Both the position numbers and the translations under genes were made by a program. A stretch of 38,331 bases of DNA from Candidatus Kuenenia stuttgartensis. Lineage in GTDB: Bacteria > Planctomycetota > UBA11346. Numbering within the stretch: position 1 is the stretch's first letter; each line of letters opens with the position of its first letter. The notes under the pieces were generated by a model that had not been told where the DNA came from, searched no databases, and saw nothing but the letters and a program-made list of their open reading frames with translations. The stretch spans positions 1 through 38,331 of the forward strand of contig CAMCMZ010000035.1 of assembly GCA_945876185.1 (NCBI GenBank), written 5' to 3'. Shown piece after piece: positions 24,501 through 32,731 of the stretch.

Positions 24501-26523
24501 CCGCCGCCGTAGCAGCCAGTTGTGGCACCAGGCGGGTAGCGGCTGCTTCGGCGCCGAGCGCGCGCAGCTCGGCGACCACCGCCTCGGTGCGCAGCGTGGC
24601 CACCTGGGCCAGGGCGAGGCCGCGGGCGCTGAAACCCAAGGCTGCGGTCAGCGGTTCCTCGATCCGCAGCGGCGCGTCCTGGGCCAGCGCCTCGCCGGCC
24701 GCAGCCTGGACCAGATAAAGCTCGATCAGCATGCGGCGCAACAGGGCCGACATCCCGGCCGCGGTCGTCAGAGGCAGCACGGTCTGGTCCTGCACCCGCG
24801 TGGCCAAGCCTTCGGCGCTGCGCAGCAGCGGTACCAGGCGGCGGTGTTCGCGGTCCATCTCGCTCTGCAAACCCGGGTCGGGACCGGCGCGGCGACGGTC
24901 GGCGATCTCGCTCCAGGCGGTCTGGATCTGAAGCAGCCGGCCGTGGATGGCTTCGGCCTCGCGCCGGATGCGGGCCAGCTCGGCCAACTGCCGCGCCAGA
25001 CCTGCCGCAGCCGGGACGCCGATGGTCAGGCGCCGCAGCGCAGTGGCGGCGGTCTGGCGTGCGCCATCGGTGGCCTCCAGGCCCAGCGTGACGAGGTCGC
25101 CCGGTTCCAGCGCCCAATGGCCCAGGTCGAGCAACCAGGAGGTCTCCAGCGCCAGGCCCTGCGCTGGCACCGGCAGGCGTTCCCGCCGTCCATCCGGCAG
25201 CTCCAGCGTCAGCGCCACGGTCTCCAGGCTGGCGTCGTCGCGCGCCGTGAGCACCAGCGGCACCACCTCGTCTGCAGCGAACAGGCCGTTTTCCAGGGCC
25301 GGGCCTTCCAGGCCCACGCTGGGTGGCCGGTCCTGCTTCACGGTGATGGTCCACGGGCGGGAACCGTCGATGGTGCGGCCCTGGGCGTCGATCAGGCGCA
25401 GGCGGTAGGTGGCGGTCCGGTCGGGGGTGAACGTGCCGTGAAGCCGGCTCTCGCTCAGCGCGGCACGGTCGAGATCAACGGCGCGGCCGTCCTCGGCCGC
25501 CACCACCGCCTGCGCCAACCGTGGCCCGGTCAGCTTGCCGCGCAGCGTCACCGTCGATCCCGTCGGCACCACGAGGTCGCTGAGCGGCGTCGTCCAGGCG
25601 GCGCGCCGGCTGCTGGTCGGCGGGGCGACCACAAGTTCCAGGTCGGTCACCTCGGTGGGCGCCACCACCGCCACCTGGCGCCAGACGCTGCGGGCGTCGC
25701 CGGCCACGGCGCGCAGGCGTAGCGGTCGCAGCACCGCCGCCCAGGTGTGGCGATAGGTTCCCGCGGTGCCGGTCAGCGTCAGGCGCTCGCCGGCCCGGCC
25801 GTCCTCCTCGATTTCGATGGCGGCCGAGCCCGGATCAGGATGGGCGACGACGGTGATGGTCAGGGCCTGGCCACGCACCAGCACCACATCGCGATCGGGA
25901 TCGACGCGCAATTCGACCCGGCTGGGGCGGACCAGTTCCGCCGTCGGCAGCAGCACCCGCAGCAGGTGCTGGCGCACCGCCGGGAAGACCAGGGCCGATC
26001 CGCCCAGGGCCAGCAGCGCCGCCGCGCCGGCCATGGCGCGGCGCGCGCGGCGGCCATCCACCACCTGGTGCGGGTCGAGGGCATCAAGGTCGCGGACGGC
26101 CAGGATGATGGTGCGCCGCACCATCCAGCCCTCGAGTCCGGTCTGGGCGAAGGCCACCGCGCTGCTCAGGCGCCCGTGCAGATCGTGGCAACGGGCCTCC
26201 AGCAGGTGCGCCACGGCCAATGCCCGTGGCCGCCGCAGCGCCGGCCAGGCGGTCCACAGGCAGGCGCCGGCGAGCAGGGTCCAGGTCGCGGCGCCGAGGG
26301 TGAAGCGTCCGGCGGTGCCGGTCTCGACCGCGACGTCGATCGCCACGGCGCCGCCGAGGATGGCGAGCAGCGCAGCGCTGAGCGGCAGGGTGCGCCGGGC
26401 CAGCAGGCAGCGGCCCTCGCTGGCGGCGAAGCGCGCCAGTCCATGGGCCAAAGGAGGCGGCAGCGGTGTGTCCGGGGGTCGGGCCATGGCGGACTCCGAT
26501 GCGGGGTTCTTGGGGCGGCTCAT
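21550..26523 (-). CDS. Very large DUF4175-like membrane/coiled-coil protein
   Basis: The start is taken at 26523, where the ATG overlaps the stop of the upstream gene (ATGA); an in-frame start at 26553 would overlap that gene further. The 1657-aa product has two or three membrane helices within residues 40-180 and a beta-rich, Ig-like region to about 520. A long Ala/Arg/Leu/Glu-rich, mostly helical region follows, and then an acidic Gly-rich segment near 1590-1620 (PEEDEESRTGGGGGGETATG). The last 45 residues (ERGYGEEDQVAIRAYFTRLNEG) match the C-terminal motif common in these proteins. DUF4175-like proteins accompany MoxR/DUF58/vWA genes, but this one is longer than I would expect. It probably sits in the membrane as part of a vWA complex. 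Function unknown. Confidence 0.75.
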   Translation of the reverse strand: MSRPKNPASESAMARPPDTPLPPPLAHGLARFAASEGRCLLARRTLPLSAALLAILGGAVAIDVAVETGTAGRFTLGAATWTLLAGACLWTAWPALRRPRALAVAHLLEARCHDLHGRLSSAVAFAQTGLEGWMVRRTIILAVRDLDALDPHQVVDGRRARRAMAGAAALLALGGSALVFPAVRQHLLRVLLPTAELVRPSRVELRVDPDRDVVLVRGQALTITVVAHPDPGSAAIEIEEDGRAGERLTLTGTAGTYRHTWAAVLRPLRLRAVAGDARSVWRQVAVVAPTEVTDLELVVAPPTSSRRAAWTTPLSDLVVPTGSTVTLRGKLTGPRLAQAVVAAEDGRAVDLDRAALSESRLHGTFTPDRTATYRLRLIDAQGRTIDGSRPWTITVKQDRPPSVGLEGPALENGLFAADEVVPLVLTARDDASLETVALTLELPDGRRERLPVPAQGLALETSWLLDLGHWALEPGDLVTLGLEATDGARQTAATALRRLTIGVPAAAGLARQLAELARIRREAEAIHGRLLQIQTAWSEIADRRRAGPDPGLQSEMDREHRRLVPLLRSAEGLATRVQDQTVLPLTTAAGMSALLRRMLIELYLVQAAAGEALAQDAPLRIEEPLTAALGFSARGLALAQVATLRTEAVVAELRALGAEAAATRLVPQLAATAAAAAAPPPAGAERERAVALIATHGVAEAQALATRLDALLAPLGRLFEPLAHHLVEAGAGTDPASSAALEACTKAEAETTSLRTALADLPAGGSTVLTRVATLTRRAAEVRRLLDAWLGRSAAAATALVDDDGHALPRLVAELRARLGQADQTKRWQDPAPEARAELMAQMLAGVRRLHDDLALTGREAGRRLAAPRSGALERIRAAHLLVRIARLNLVLAGQNRLELRGDPVAWRQAIDRSLVALEPVGAERRALHEATGQTLVRRAFLDLTRADGRFAAVKLIRRSAGEALRARQADTARSRSALADQVQRATAAAAALEPTLRQELHTTLECRPLAPELAQLAEADATVRPALTLALILELHRRALALEAQCRNAQAQAQRSLANALAGSEPPAQPQEAQRVVEATPERTVPDVTLMAIAATAAGGNRQAMEELLRRLAAMPDDPTVAVAHEPAIHAAVAALVAWEQAAAEVRGAATMLTEVVAALPADPGRAALTEAAAQLPPLPAGHEPARPDPTDAAALTLVRQVHALGQLAAAAGSQAGIQASARVAQRWGGPEPETTADPAAALAAQAERWLHAQRRGLRAILPGAFDKAQPEATWMPAARGLTRVGQALVVLDRRSGALRHRGRDLADRLLVAMEAPAPGLRPPAPSLRAALEPWGQAEQRLANSATPAGESGRAIETALTVTRQWRSRWEDALTAAVDADDIASLALCAVEAHQLADRVGTVVGGAVALGQRQPIAGQPIAGLGAAGLGAAEIGDQVQQEARALQQCGDRALAAIAAVAPIQLQQAETLRRARQAMAARTVDDETAAPVATPLPSPARFAASALLAIDQRETQIQGARVVQAALADQALATAAARLLRQAVLQEDETEVESAVAADAAAKEATAEAQTAKAAGTRPEEDEESRTGGGGGGETATGRHRERSMFVEGNRNGRDQADWARLRPRLEQAIRQAGERGYGEEDQVAIRAYFTRLNEGPP

Positions 26524-29500
26524 GGCAGTCCCCGGCGCTTGCGCCAGATCCATTCCGCCGCCAGTAGCAGCGACAGCACGGCCAGGGCGGGAAATCCGGT
26601 GGCGAGGTGGAGGATGCGGCGTTCCTCCTGTCGCCGTGGTTTGATCTCGGCGAGGATGCGCTGCGCCAGGGCCAGCGCCTCGTCGGGACCGCCGCTACCG
26701 CCACCACCGGCCTCGCCCAGACGCCGAGCCTGGCCCGGATCAGCGCGCAGGTCGGCGGTCTCATCGCTGGGCGAGTCCAGCACCAGCAGCTCGCGGTCTT
26801 CCACCAGCGGCGGCGCGCCGGTGCGCCGGTGCTCGACGCGCATGCGCCAGGATCCGGGCGCCAGGCCGGTCAGCGGCACCGACCAGCCGCCGGGAATGTC
26901 GGAGATGGCGGTGGGCACCAGCGCGGTGGCGGGTCCATCGCCGCACTGGCGCGTGGCCGTGGGTGCCACGGTGGCGGGATTGCCCTGAAGATCGCGGGCG
27001 AGGATGCGCAACGTGGCGACGCCATCGGGGGCAAGGCGGTTGCGATCAAGCGCCACCAGCAGGCCGGAATCGCGCCCGCGCAGGCGGCCTTCCAGGCCCC
27101 AGCGCAGCAACTGCTGCCAGAACACCTGATGCACGCGTTCGCCCACGCGGTCGCGCCAGCGCCAGATGGCGTCGGACCCGATATAGGCCACCTTGCCCGC
27201 GCCATAGCGTCCGGTCACCACCACCGGCGCCCCTTCGGCGGCACCTGCCACCAGCACCTGCGCGCCCGGTTTGGCGGCCAGGCCGGTCATCACCCGGTCG
27301 AGCGGCGGCAGCAGCGGCCACAGGCGGCGGTTGAGCACCTGGTCGTCGAGCACCCGGGTTATGAGATCTCCCTCGCCGGCCGGGGTCAGGGCGACCGCCA
27401 TCGGACCGCCCTGGTCGGGACGGACGCCCGGCACCAGGGTCACCGGCAGCAGTTTGGCCAGCGGCTCCAGCGGCAGGTAGGCGCCGGGCATGGCGCGTGG
27501 ACCGGCAAGGATGATGGCCAGCGCGCCGCGGTCGCGCACGAAGGCGAGCAGGCGCTCCTGCTCCGCCACCGGCAGCTCGGCCGGGGTGAGGTCGCCCAGG
27601 ACCAGCAGATCATGGGTGGCGAGGCCGCTGTCGGTCGGCGGCAGCAGCTCCCGCTGGCCGCGCGGGCGCCGCACCGCCTGGAAGCGGCGTTCCACCGTCA
27701 CGCGCGGATCCCGTTCGAGCAGGGCGGTGAGATAGCGCGCCTCCCAGCGCGGCTGATGGTCGAGAACCAGCGCCCGCAGCGGATCCTCCTGCACCACCAC
27801 GGCGGTCGCGGCCGTGTCGTTCTCGTGGCTGATCTGCGCCCCGGCCGCGGCGGGCAGGGCGCGCACCGCCGCCACTGCCGCCGGGTCGGGCAGCAGGTGG
27901 ATGCCGGGGATAGGCGCCTCGACCAGGCCGTCGGGCCGTTCCCACCCCAACGCCACCGCGCCCAGACCGCTGGGGTCGAGGTGTTCGATGACGATCGCGG
28001 CCGGTTCGCCGGCGCCCAGCATCACCCCTTCGCTGAGCGCGGCGCGCTCCCAGGTGGTGCTGGCGTCGGGGCTGGCGGCGGCGGCCGCGATGGCGCGACC
28101 GCTGCCCAGCGGCTGCAGCCAGACCCGGGCCAGATGATCGGCGCGCAGCCGCAGCCGGTAGGTGCCGCCGAGCGGAGGCAGCAGGAAGCCGCTCAGGCGC
28201 TGGATGCGGGCGCGTGCGCCCTGGGCCTGGGCCGCTTCGGCCTTGTCCACCCGCTCACGGCGCTCGGGTTTTTCGCGCACCAGCCGCTTGGCCTCGTCGA
28301 CCAGGTTGCCGCCGCGCGCCGGCCAGGTCTCCAGCGTCAGGCCCTGGAGCCTCGCTGCGCGCAGCGCTGCCGGGGCGTCCTCGCGGATGGCCACCGAGAC
28401 GTTGAGCACTCCGGCGCGGATGGTGGGGAAGTCGAAGGTCTCCTGCTGCCAGCCGTCGGCTGCGAGTTCAGGGCGCCAGGTCACCGGGCGTTCCTCCTGC
28501 ACCTTGCCATCGACCAGCAGCACGAGGCGGAAGCTGCGCTTGTCGACCTGCATGCCGCGCCAGCGCACGCGCACGCGTGCCCGTTCACCCCGATAGGTTT
28601 CGTGCAGGCCCTCAGGCGCGGCCACCGCCACATCGGGCCCAGGCGTGGCCGAACCGATCACCGCCACCCCGGTGCGGATGCCGGCCGCGGCCAGGGTGCG
28701 CGCCGCTGGGGCGGGATCGCCGCCGCTGGTGAGCCGCGCATCAGTGAGCAGCAGCACCCCGTCGCACCCGCTGCCCCCGTCGCCGCCCGCTGAACCGCGC
28801 GCCAAGCGGCGCAAGGCTGCGGCGAAGTCGGTGGTGGGCTGCAGGGGCCCGGGGCCGGAATCCAGCTCAGCGGCGGTGAAGGGCGTGTCCATCCGATCGA
28901 GCGGCAGCAGGCTGAGATGGGCCTGGCCGTGCAGGCGCTCGGCCAGGCGCCGGGCTAGCGCCAGGGCGCGGTGGTGGCGTGGGCGCTGGGCCAACTCGGT
29001 CAGCACCTGGGCCGAACCGCCGCCGGCGGCGACCAGGGCGTGATCGGCCGCAGCCTGGGCCTGGCGCAGCGCCTCGGCCAACTCGCGGCCTTCACCTTCC
29101 CAGGCCGCCATCTCAGCGCGCAGGGTGCGGTCGTGGGGCTGGGCGTGCCAGCGGCGGATCAGCGCGATGGTGCGATCCAGGCGCGGGATGAGCGGATCGG
29201 CCGGGGCGAGCGCCGCGCGGTGGCTGGCCAGTGTTTCAGCCCAGGCGGCGCCGAAGGCGGGGGATTCGGTGTCGGTGCCCGCCAGCGCCGGGCAGGCGGC
29301 GGCGATCTCGGCCACCGCCGCTGCCGCCACGGCCAACGGCTTGCGGCGTGGTGGCAGCAGCCCCAGCGCCTCGGCCTCGTCCAGGCGCTCTGCGGCCGGC
29401 GCCTGGGGATCGGTCGCAGCCATCGAGCGCGAACGGTCGATCACCACCGCCAGGCGGGGCGGATCCAGGGTGCTTCGCGTCCATTCCAGCACCGGATCGG

Positions 29501-29693
29501 CCAGGGCCAGCACCACGAGCGCCAGCACCAGCGACCGCATCGCCACCAGGATGCGCCCTTCGGCGGCGGGCAGGTCGCGGTAGTGGCGGCGTAGCAGGAC
29601 GACCGCCAGGGCGACCACCGCCAGCAGCGCCGGCAGCACCAGCCACCAGGGCCAGCCGAGCCAGAAGAAGTCCCAAGCGTAGGCGTCTGGCAT
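26520..29693 (-). CDS. vWA-domain membrane protein with PA14-like insert and GATase-like domain
   Basis: The 1057-aa protein begins with two membrane helices (about 14-35 and 47-66). A vWA domain follows, with metal-site motif Asp86-x-Ser88-x-Ser90 in VVIDRSRSM and a second part LLLTDARLTSGG, interrupted by a long helical insertion. Near residues 495-610 a segment (FLLPPLGGTYRLRLRADHLA, RVWLQPLGSGRAI) resembles a PA14 carbohydrate-binding fold. From about 635 to 840 a class I glutamine-amidotransferase-like domain is suggested by DHQPRWEARYLTALLERDP, FVRDRGALAIILAGP and GRYGAGKVAYIGSDAIWRW. A final membrane helix lies near 1030-1050. vWA plus GATase-like organisation is typical for MoxR clusters of PVC bacteria; the PA14-like part is less usual. 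The gene starts 3 bp after the upstream stop and overlaps the next gene by 4 bp. Confidence 0.8.
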   Translation of the reverse strand: MPDAYAWDFFWLGWPWWLVLPALLAVVALAVVLLRRHYRDLPAAEGRILVAMRSLVLALVVLALADPVLEWTRSTLDPPRLAVVIDRSRSMAATDPQAPAAERLDEAEALGLLPPRRKPLAVAAAAVAEIAAACPALAGTDTESPAFGAAWAETLASHRAALAPADPLIPRLDRTIALIRRWHAQPHDRTLRAEMAAWEGEGRELAEALRQAQAAADHALVAAGGGSAQVLTELAQRPRHHRALALARRLAERLHGQAHLSLLPLDRMDTPFTAAELDSGPGPLQPTTDFAAALRRLARGSAGGDGGSGCDGVLLLTDARLTSGGDPAPAARTLAAAGIRTGVAVIGSATPGPDVAVAAPEGLHETYRGERARVRVRWRGMQVDKRSFRLVLLVDGKVQEERPVTWRPELAADGWQQETFDFPTIRAGVLNVSVAIREDAPAALRAARLQGLTLETWPARGGNLVDEAKRLVREKPERRERVDKAEAAQAQGARARIQRLSGFLLPPLGGTYRLRLRADHLARVWLQPLGSGRAIAAAAASPDASTTWERAALSEGVMLGAGEPAAIVIEHLDPSGLGAVALGWERPDGLVEAPIPGIHLLPDPAAVAAVRALPAAAGAQISHENDTAATAVVVQEDPLRALVLDHQPRWEARYLTALLERDPRVTVERRFQAVRRPRGQRELLPPTDSGLATHDLLVLGDLTPAELPVAEQERLLAFVRDRGALAIILAGPRAMPGAYLPLEPLAKLLPVTLVPGVRPDQGGPMAVALTPAGEGDLITRVLDDQVLNRRLWPLLPPLDRVMTGLAAKPGAQVLVAGAAEGAPVVVTGRYGAGKVAYIGSDAIWRWRDRVGERVHQVFWQQLLRWGLEGRLRGRDSGLLVALDRNRLAPDGVATLRILARDLQGNPATVAPTATRQCGDGPATALVPTAISDIPGGWSVPLTGLAPGSWRMRVEHRRTGAPPLVEDRELLVLDSPSDETADLRADPGQARRLGEAGGGGSGGPDEALALAQRILAEIKPRRQEERRILHLATGFPALAVLSLLLAAEWIWRKRRGLP

Positions 29694-29696
29694 GAG

Positions 29697-31865
29697 TCAC
29701 CCGACCTGCAGCCGGTCGCGTGTCACCAGCCGGCCGGTCATGAGGATCTCGACGAAGATCAGCACCAGGCAGGCCAGCAGCAGCCAGCACGTCCATTCCA
29801 CCGGCTCGACCGCAGCCCCGCCCAAGGCGCGCTGCACCGACGCCACGGAACTGAGGTGGTGCGCGCCCATGGCTCCCAGGCGGTCGAGGATGCCGGCATC
29901 GAGCATCCGGCAGCGGCTTTCCTCCGGCGCCAGTCGCACGGCATAGGGGGATGTCGTCCCGTCGCGGTGCAGGACGACAAGGCCGGGCCGGGTCAGGGCC
30001 GGGCTGACCAGGGCGGGACGGTCCTTCCAGCGCCCGCTCGCCAGCGGCACCTCGCGCCCGTCGGGGCCAAGGGCGCGTACGGTCTGCCCGGCGTTCGCCG
30101 CCGTGGACGTGGACGCGGGGGCGACCAGGCGGTCGCCGACGGTGAGATTGCGCGGCGGCACCAGGTTCCCGGCCAGATGCATGACCAGGTGGCGCATCAG
30201 CGGCACGAAGCCCGGTTCGAGCGGCAGGTCGGACCAGGTACGGTCGGGGGCCACCGCCAGCACCGCCACCTGGCCGCGCCCGACCTGGGCCGCGGCCACC
30301 ACGGGCTGGCCGTCGCCAGTGGTGACCAGCACCTGGCAGGCGGTGGCGCTGCGGCTGGTGCGTTTCGGGTCGAGGATGCGCAGGGTGCGCACATGCACCG
30401 CCGGCAGAGAGGAGATCCCGGCAGCGGCGAAGGCGGCGGCGAGGGGGTGATCAAGTCCGGGCAGCACCAGGCCCTGGGGCTGGGGCAGCGTGCTGACGGC
30501 CCCCACCGCCAACGGCAGCACGCCGGTGCCGGACCGCCACAGGGCCTGCCAGGTGGCCTCGGCGCCGGGATCGTCCCCCGCCGCGATCAGCAGGCCGCCG
30601 CCTTCGGCCACGAAGCGCTCCAGGGCGCCGATCAGACGGTGCCCCAGCGGCGGTGGCCCAGCGAGCGCCACCACCGAAGCGCCAGCGATGTCGGCCTCGG
30701 TGAGCGCTTCCACGGCTACGCGACGCGGGGCGAATACGCCACTGCCGGTCGGGCGCAGCGCGTGGGCGACGAAGTCCAGCCCGCCCAGGCCGGGGCTGCG
30801 CCCGCTATCGACCAGCAGCACCGGCAGGTCACGGACCGCCTGCACCACCAGGGTGCGGGCGTCGTCGGCCGGCAGCGCGTCGCGCGCGTCCTCAAGGCAG
30901 ACCTCGATGGTGTGCAGGCCGACGGCCAGGGGCGGCAAGGGCAGCTCCAACGGGGTGCGACCGGTGCTGACGGCAACGGTGCGGCGCGCCAGCGGGCGGC
31001 CGTCGATGCGCAGGCCTACGGTGGCGGGGAAGGGCGTCGGGCCGAGTCCGGTGGCGTCGAGGCCGACGCGCACCACCCCGGCTGACCCAGCGGGCAAAAC
31101 CTCCTGGGTGCATTCGAGCAGGCCGACGCTGAGATTGCGCGGGCCGGGCCGCAGCGGCGTCAGCACCACCAGGCGGGGTCGGCCGGGGGTGCCGCTGGCG
31201 GCGCGCTGATCGCGGCACAGCGACCCTTGCAGGTCGGCCCAGGCAGCCTGGCCGGCCGGATAGCCATCGTCGAAGCCATCGCCGATCAGCACCAGTTCAG
31301 CATTGGGGTTGCTCAGCAGGGCGATCTGACGCATGCCGGCGGCGAGCAGTCGCGGCTGGTCGCTGGCGTGGGCGCCGGGTTGCAGGGCGTGCAGGCGCCG
31401 GCGTACCGCCTCCAGGTCGTGCAGCGCCTCGGCTGGCGGTTCGTCGCAAGCGCTCAGCGGCAGCAGCACCACTTCGTCGCCCGGACGCAGGGTGTCGAGG
31501 TAGGCCAGGGCCAGCTCCAGTGCGGCGTCGCGCCGGCCCTGCACCGCCAGGCTGAGGCTGTCGTCGAGGCACAGCACCGCCGCCGTGCGGCCGTGGCGGA
31601 CGATGCGTTCCTGGCCCTGGTCACGTGGCAGCAGGGCCGGACGCGCCAGCGCCAAGGCGAAGGTGGCGAGGATCAGGGTACGCACCGCCAAGAGGAGGAA
31701 TTGCTCAAGAAACAGCGAGCGACGCGCGCGCAGCAAGGTCAGCGCGACGAAGCGCATCGCGCCCCAGTCCACCCGCCGGGCCTTGCGCCGGTGCAGCAGG
31801 TGCACCAGCAGGGGCAAGCCGGCGGCGGCCAGCCCACCCAACAGCAGGGCGTTGAGCAGGATCAT
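29697..31865 (-). CDS. BatA-like vWA-domain membrane protein
   Basis: The start is the ATG at 31865, overlapping the DUF58 stop (ATGA); this begins with the BatA-type N-terminus (MILLNALLLGGLAAAGLPLL, then VHLLHRRKARRVDWGAMRF, an arginine-rich loop, and a second helix to residue 75). The 722-aa protein has a vWA-like domain starting AVLCLDDSLSL, with Asp101-x-Ser103-x-Ser105 as metal site. A beta-rich middle and a GATase-like fold near 390-560 follow (DLPVLLVDSGRSP, LERFVAEGGGLLIAAGDD, GRGQVAVLAVAPDRTWSDLP). A C-terminal membrane helix (CWLLLACLVLIFVEILM) ends it. It likely anchors the complex acted on by the MoxR ATPase. Confidence 0.82.
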   Translation of the reverse strand: MILLNALLLGGLAAAGLPLLVHLLHRRKARRVDWGAMRFVALTLLRARRSLFLEQFLLLAVRTLILATFALALARPALLPRDQGQERIVRHGRTAAVLCLDDSLSLAVQGRRDAALELALAYLDTLRPGDEVVLLPLSACDEPPAEALHDLEAVRRRLHALQPGAHASDQPRLLAAGMRQIALLSNPNAELVLIGDGFDDGYPAGQAAWADLQGSLCRDQRAASGTPGRPRLVVLTPLRPGPRNLSVGLLECTQEVLPAGSAGVVRVGLDATGLGPTPFPATVGLRIDGRPLARRTVAVSTGRTPLELPLPPLAVGLHTIEVCLEDARDALPADDARTLVVQAVRDLPVLLVDSGRSPGLGGLDFVAHALRPTGSGVFAPRRVAVEALTEADIAGASVVALAGPPPLGHRLIGALERFVAEGGGLLIAAGDDPGAEATWQALWRSGTGVLPLAVGAVSTLPQPQGLVLPGLDHPLAAAFAAAGISSLPAVHVRTLRILDPKRTSRSATACQVLVTTGDGQPVVAAAQVGRGQVAVLAVAPDRTWSDLPLEPGFVPLMRHLVMHLAGNLVPPRNLTVGDRLVAPASTSTAANAGQTVRALGPDGREVPLASGRWKDRPALVSPALTRPGLVVLHRDGTTSPYAVRLAPEESRCRMLDAGILDRLGAMGAHHLSSVASVQRALGGAAVEPVEWTCWLLLACLVLIFVEILMTGRLVTRDRLQVG

Positions 31866-32731
31866 GGCCCGCCCGCCAGCATGCGCCCGAGGAAGAGCAC
31901 CGGATCCTCGTCCGCGCGGCAGAGATCCCAGGTGGCGCCGGATTCGCGGCACGCGCGCATCAGGCCCTGCTGGTGCGCCGCCACCGCGGTGCGGTAGCGG
32001 TCGCGCAGGCGGTCAGCGTCTACCCCCAGCGACGGCTCGCCCTCCAGCCCAGCCAGGAGAACCTGCCCACGCAACGGGAAGGCCAGCTCATCCGGATCGA
32101 GGACTTGCACCAGGCGCACCTCCTGCCGTCGGTGACGCAGGTGGCGCAGGGCGCGGCCGAGGCGTTCAGGGTCGTCGAGACCATCGCTGATGAGCAGCAC
32201 CAGACCGCGCCGCCGCAGCCGCAGGGCCAGCGTTTCCAGCACCGGGCCCAGCGCGGTCTCGCCGGCTGGGCGCAGCTTCTCCAGGGCCTCAAGCAGCCGC
32301 AGCAGGTGCGGCATGCTGGCCATGGGCGGCAGGTGGAGGCGCAGGGCGGTGTCGACCAGGGCCAGTCCGACCTGGTCGCCCCGGCGCATCATCAGCGCCG
32401 CCAGGGCGGCCGCGAGCAGGCAGGCGCGGTCGAGTTTGCCGCCGTAGGCCATCGAGCCGGAAACGTCGAGCACGATCAGGGCATTGAGCCGCGCTTCTTC
32501 CTCATACAGGCGCACCTCGTGGCGGTCGGTGCGGGCGTAGACCAGCCAGTCGATGCGGCGGGGATCGTCGCCCGGGGCATAGGGCCGGTGCCCGGCGAAT
32601 TCCACCGACAGGCCGCGATGGATGCTGTGGTGCTGCCCGGACAGCAGCGACTCCACCGCCTGGCGGGCGACCACGCTTACCCGGCCCAGGCGCTCCAGCA
32701 CCTCGCCCTCGACCCGCCGGAGCAGGTTCAT
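31862..32731 (-). CDS. DUF58 domain protein
   Basis: The 289-aa product carries the DUF58 signature at 43-62 (VEFAGHRPYAPGDD, then RRIDW) followed by ARTDRHEVRLYEEE, and a vWA-like core with metal motif Asp89-x-Ser91-x-Ser93 in VLDVSGSM. There is no signal peptide or membrane helix, so it is cytoplasmic or peripherally bound. DUF58 proteins accompany MoxR ATPases almost universally and are thought to present the vWA partner to the ATPase. The ATG at 32731 overlaps the moxR stop by 4 bp, and its own stop overlaps the next ATG likewise. Confidence 0.9.
   Translation of the reverse strand: MNLLRRVEGEVLERLGRVSVVARQAVESLLSGQHHSIHRGLSVEFAGHRPYAPGDDPRRIDWLVYARTDRHEVRLYEEEARLNALIVLDVSGSMAYGGKLDRACLLAAALAALMMRRGDQVGLALVDTALRLHLPPMASMPHLLRLLEALEKLRPAGETALGPVLETLALRLRRRGLVLLISDGLDDPERLGRALRHLRHRRQEVRLVQVLDPDELAFPLRGQVLLAGLEGEPSLGVDADRLRDRYRTAVAAHQQGLMRACRESGATWDLCRADEDPVLFLGRMLAGGP

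Noticed and set aside
22759-25722. 987-aa plus-strand open frame inside the DUF4175-like gene
   Set aside because: It is rich in Gly, Arg and Gln with no domain, and is a mirror of the high-GC minus-strand gene, which is held in place by ATGA overlaps on both sides.
26607-28793. 728-aa plus-strand frame antisense to the vWA/GATase-like gene
   Set aside because: His/Gln/Arg-rich shadow with no domain; the minus gene is supported by vWA motifs and operon overlaps.
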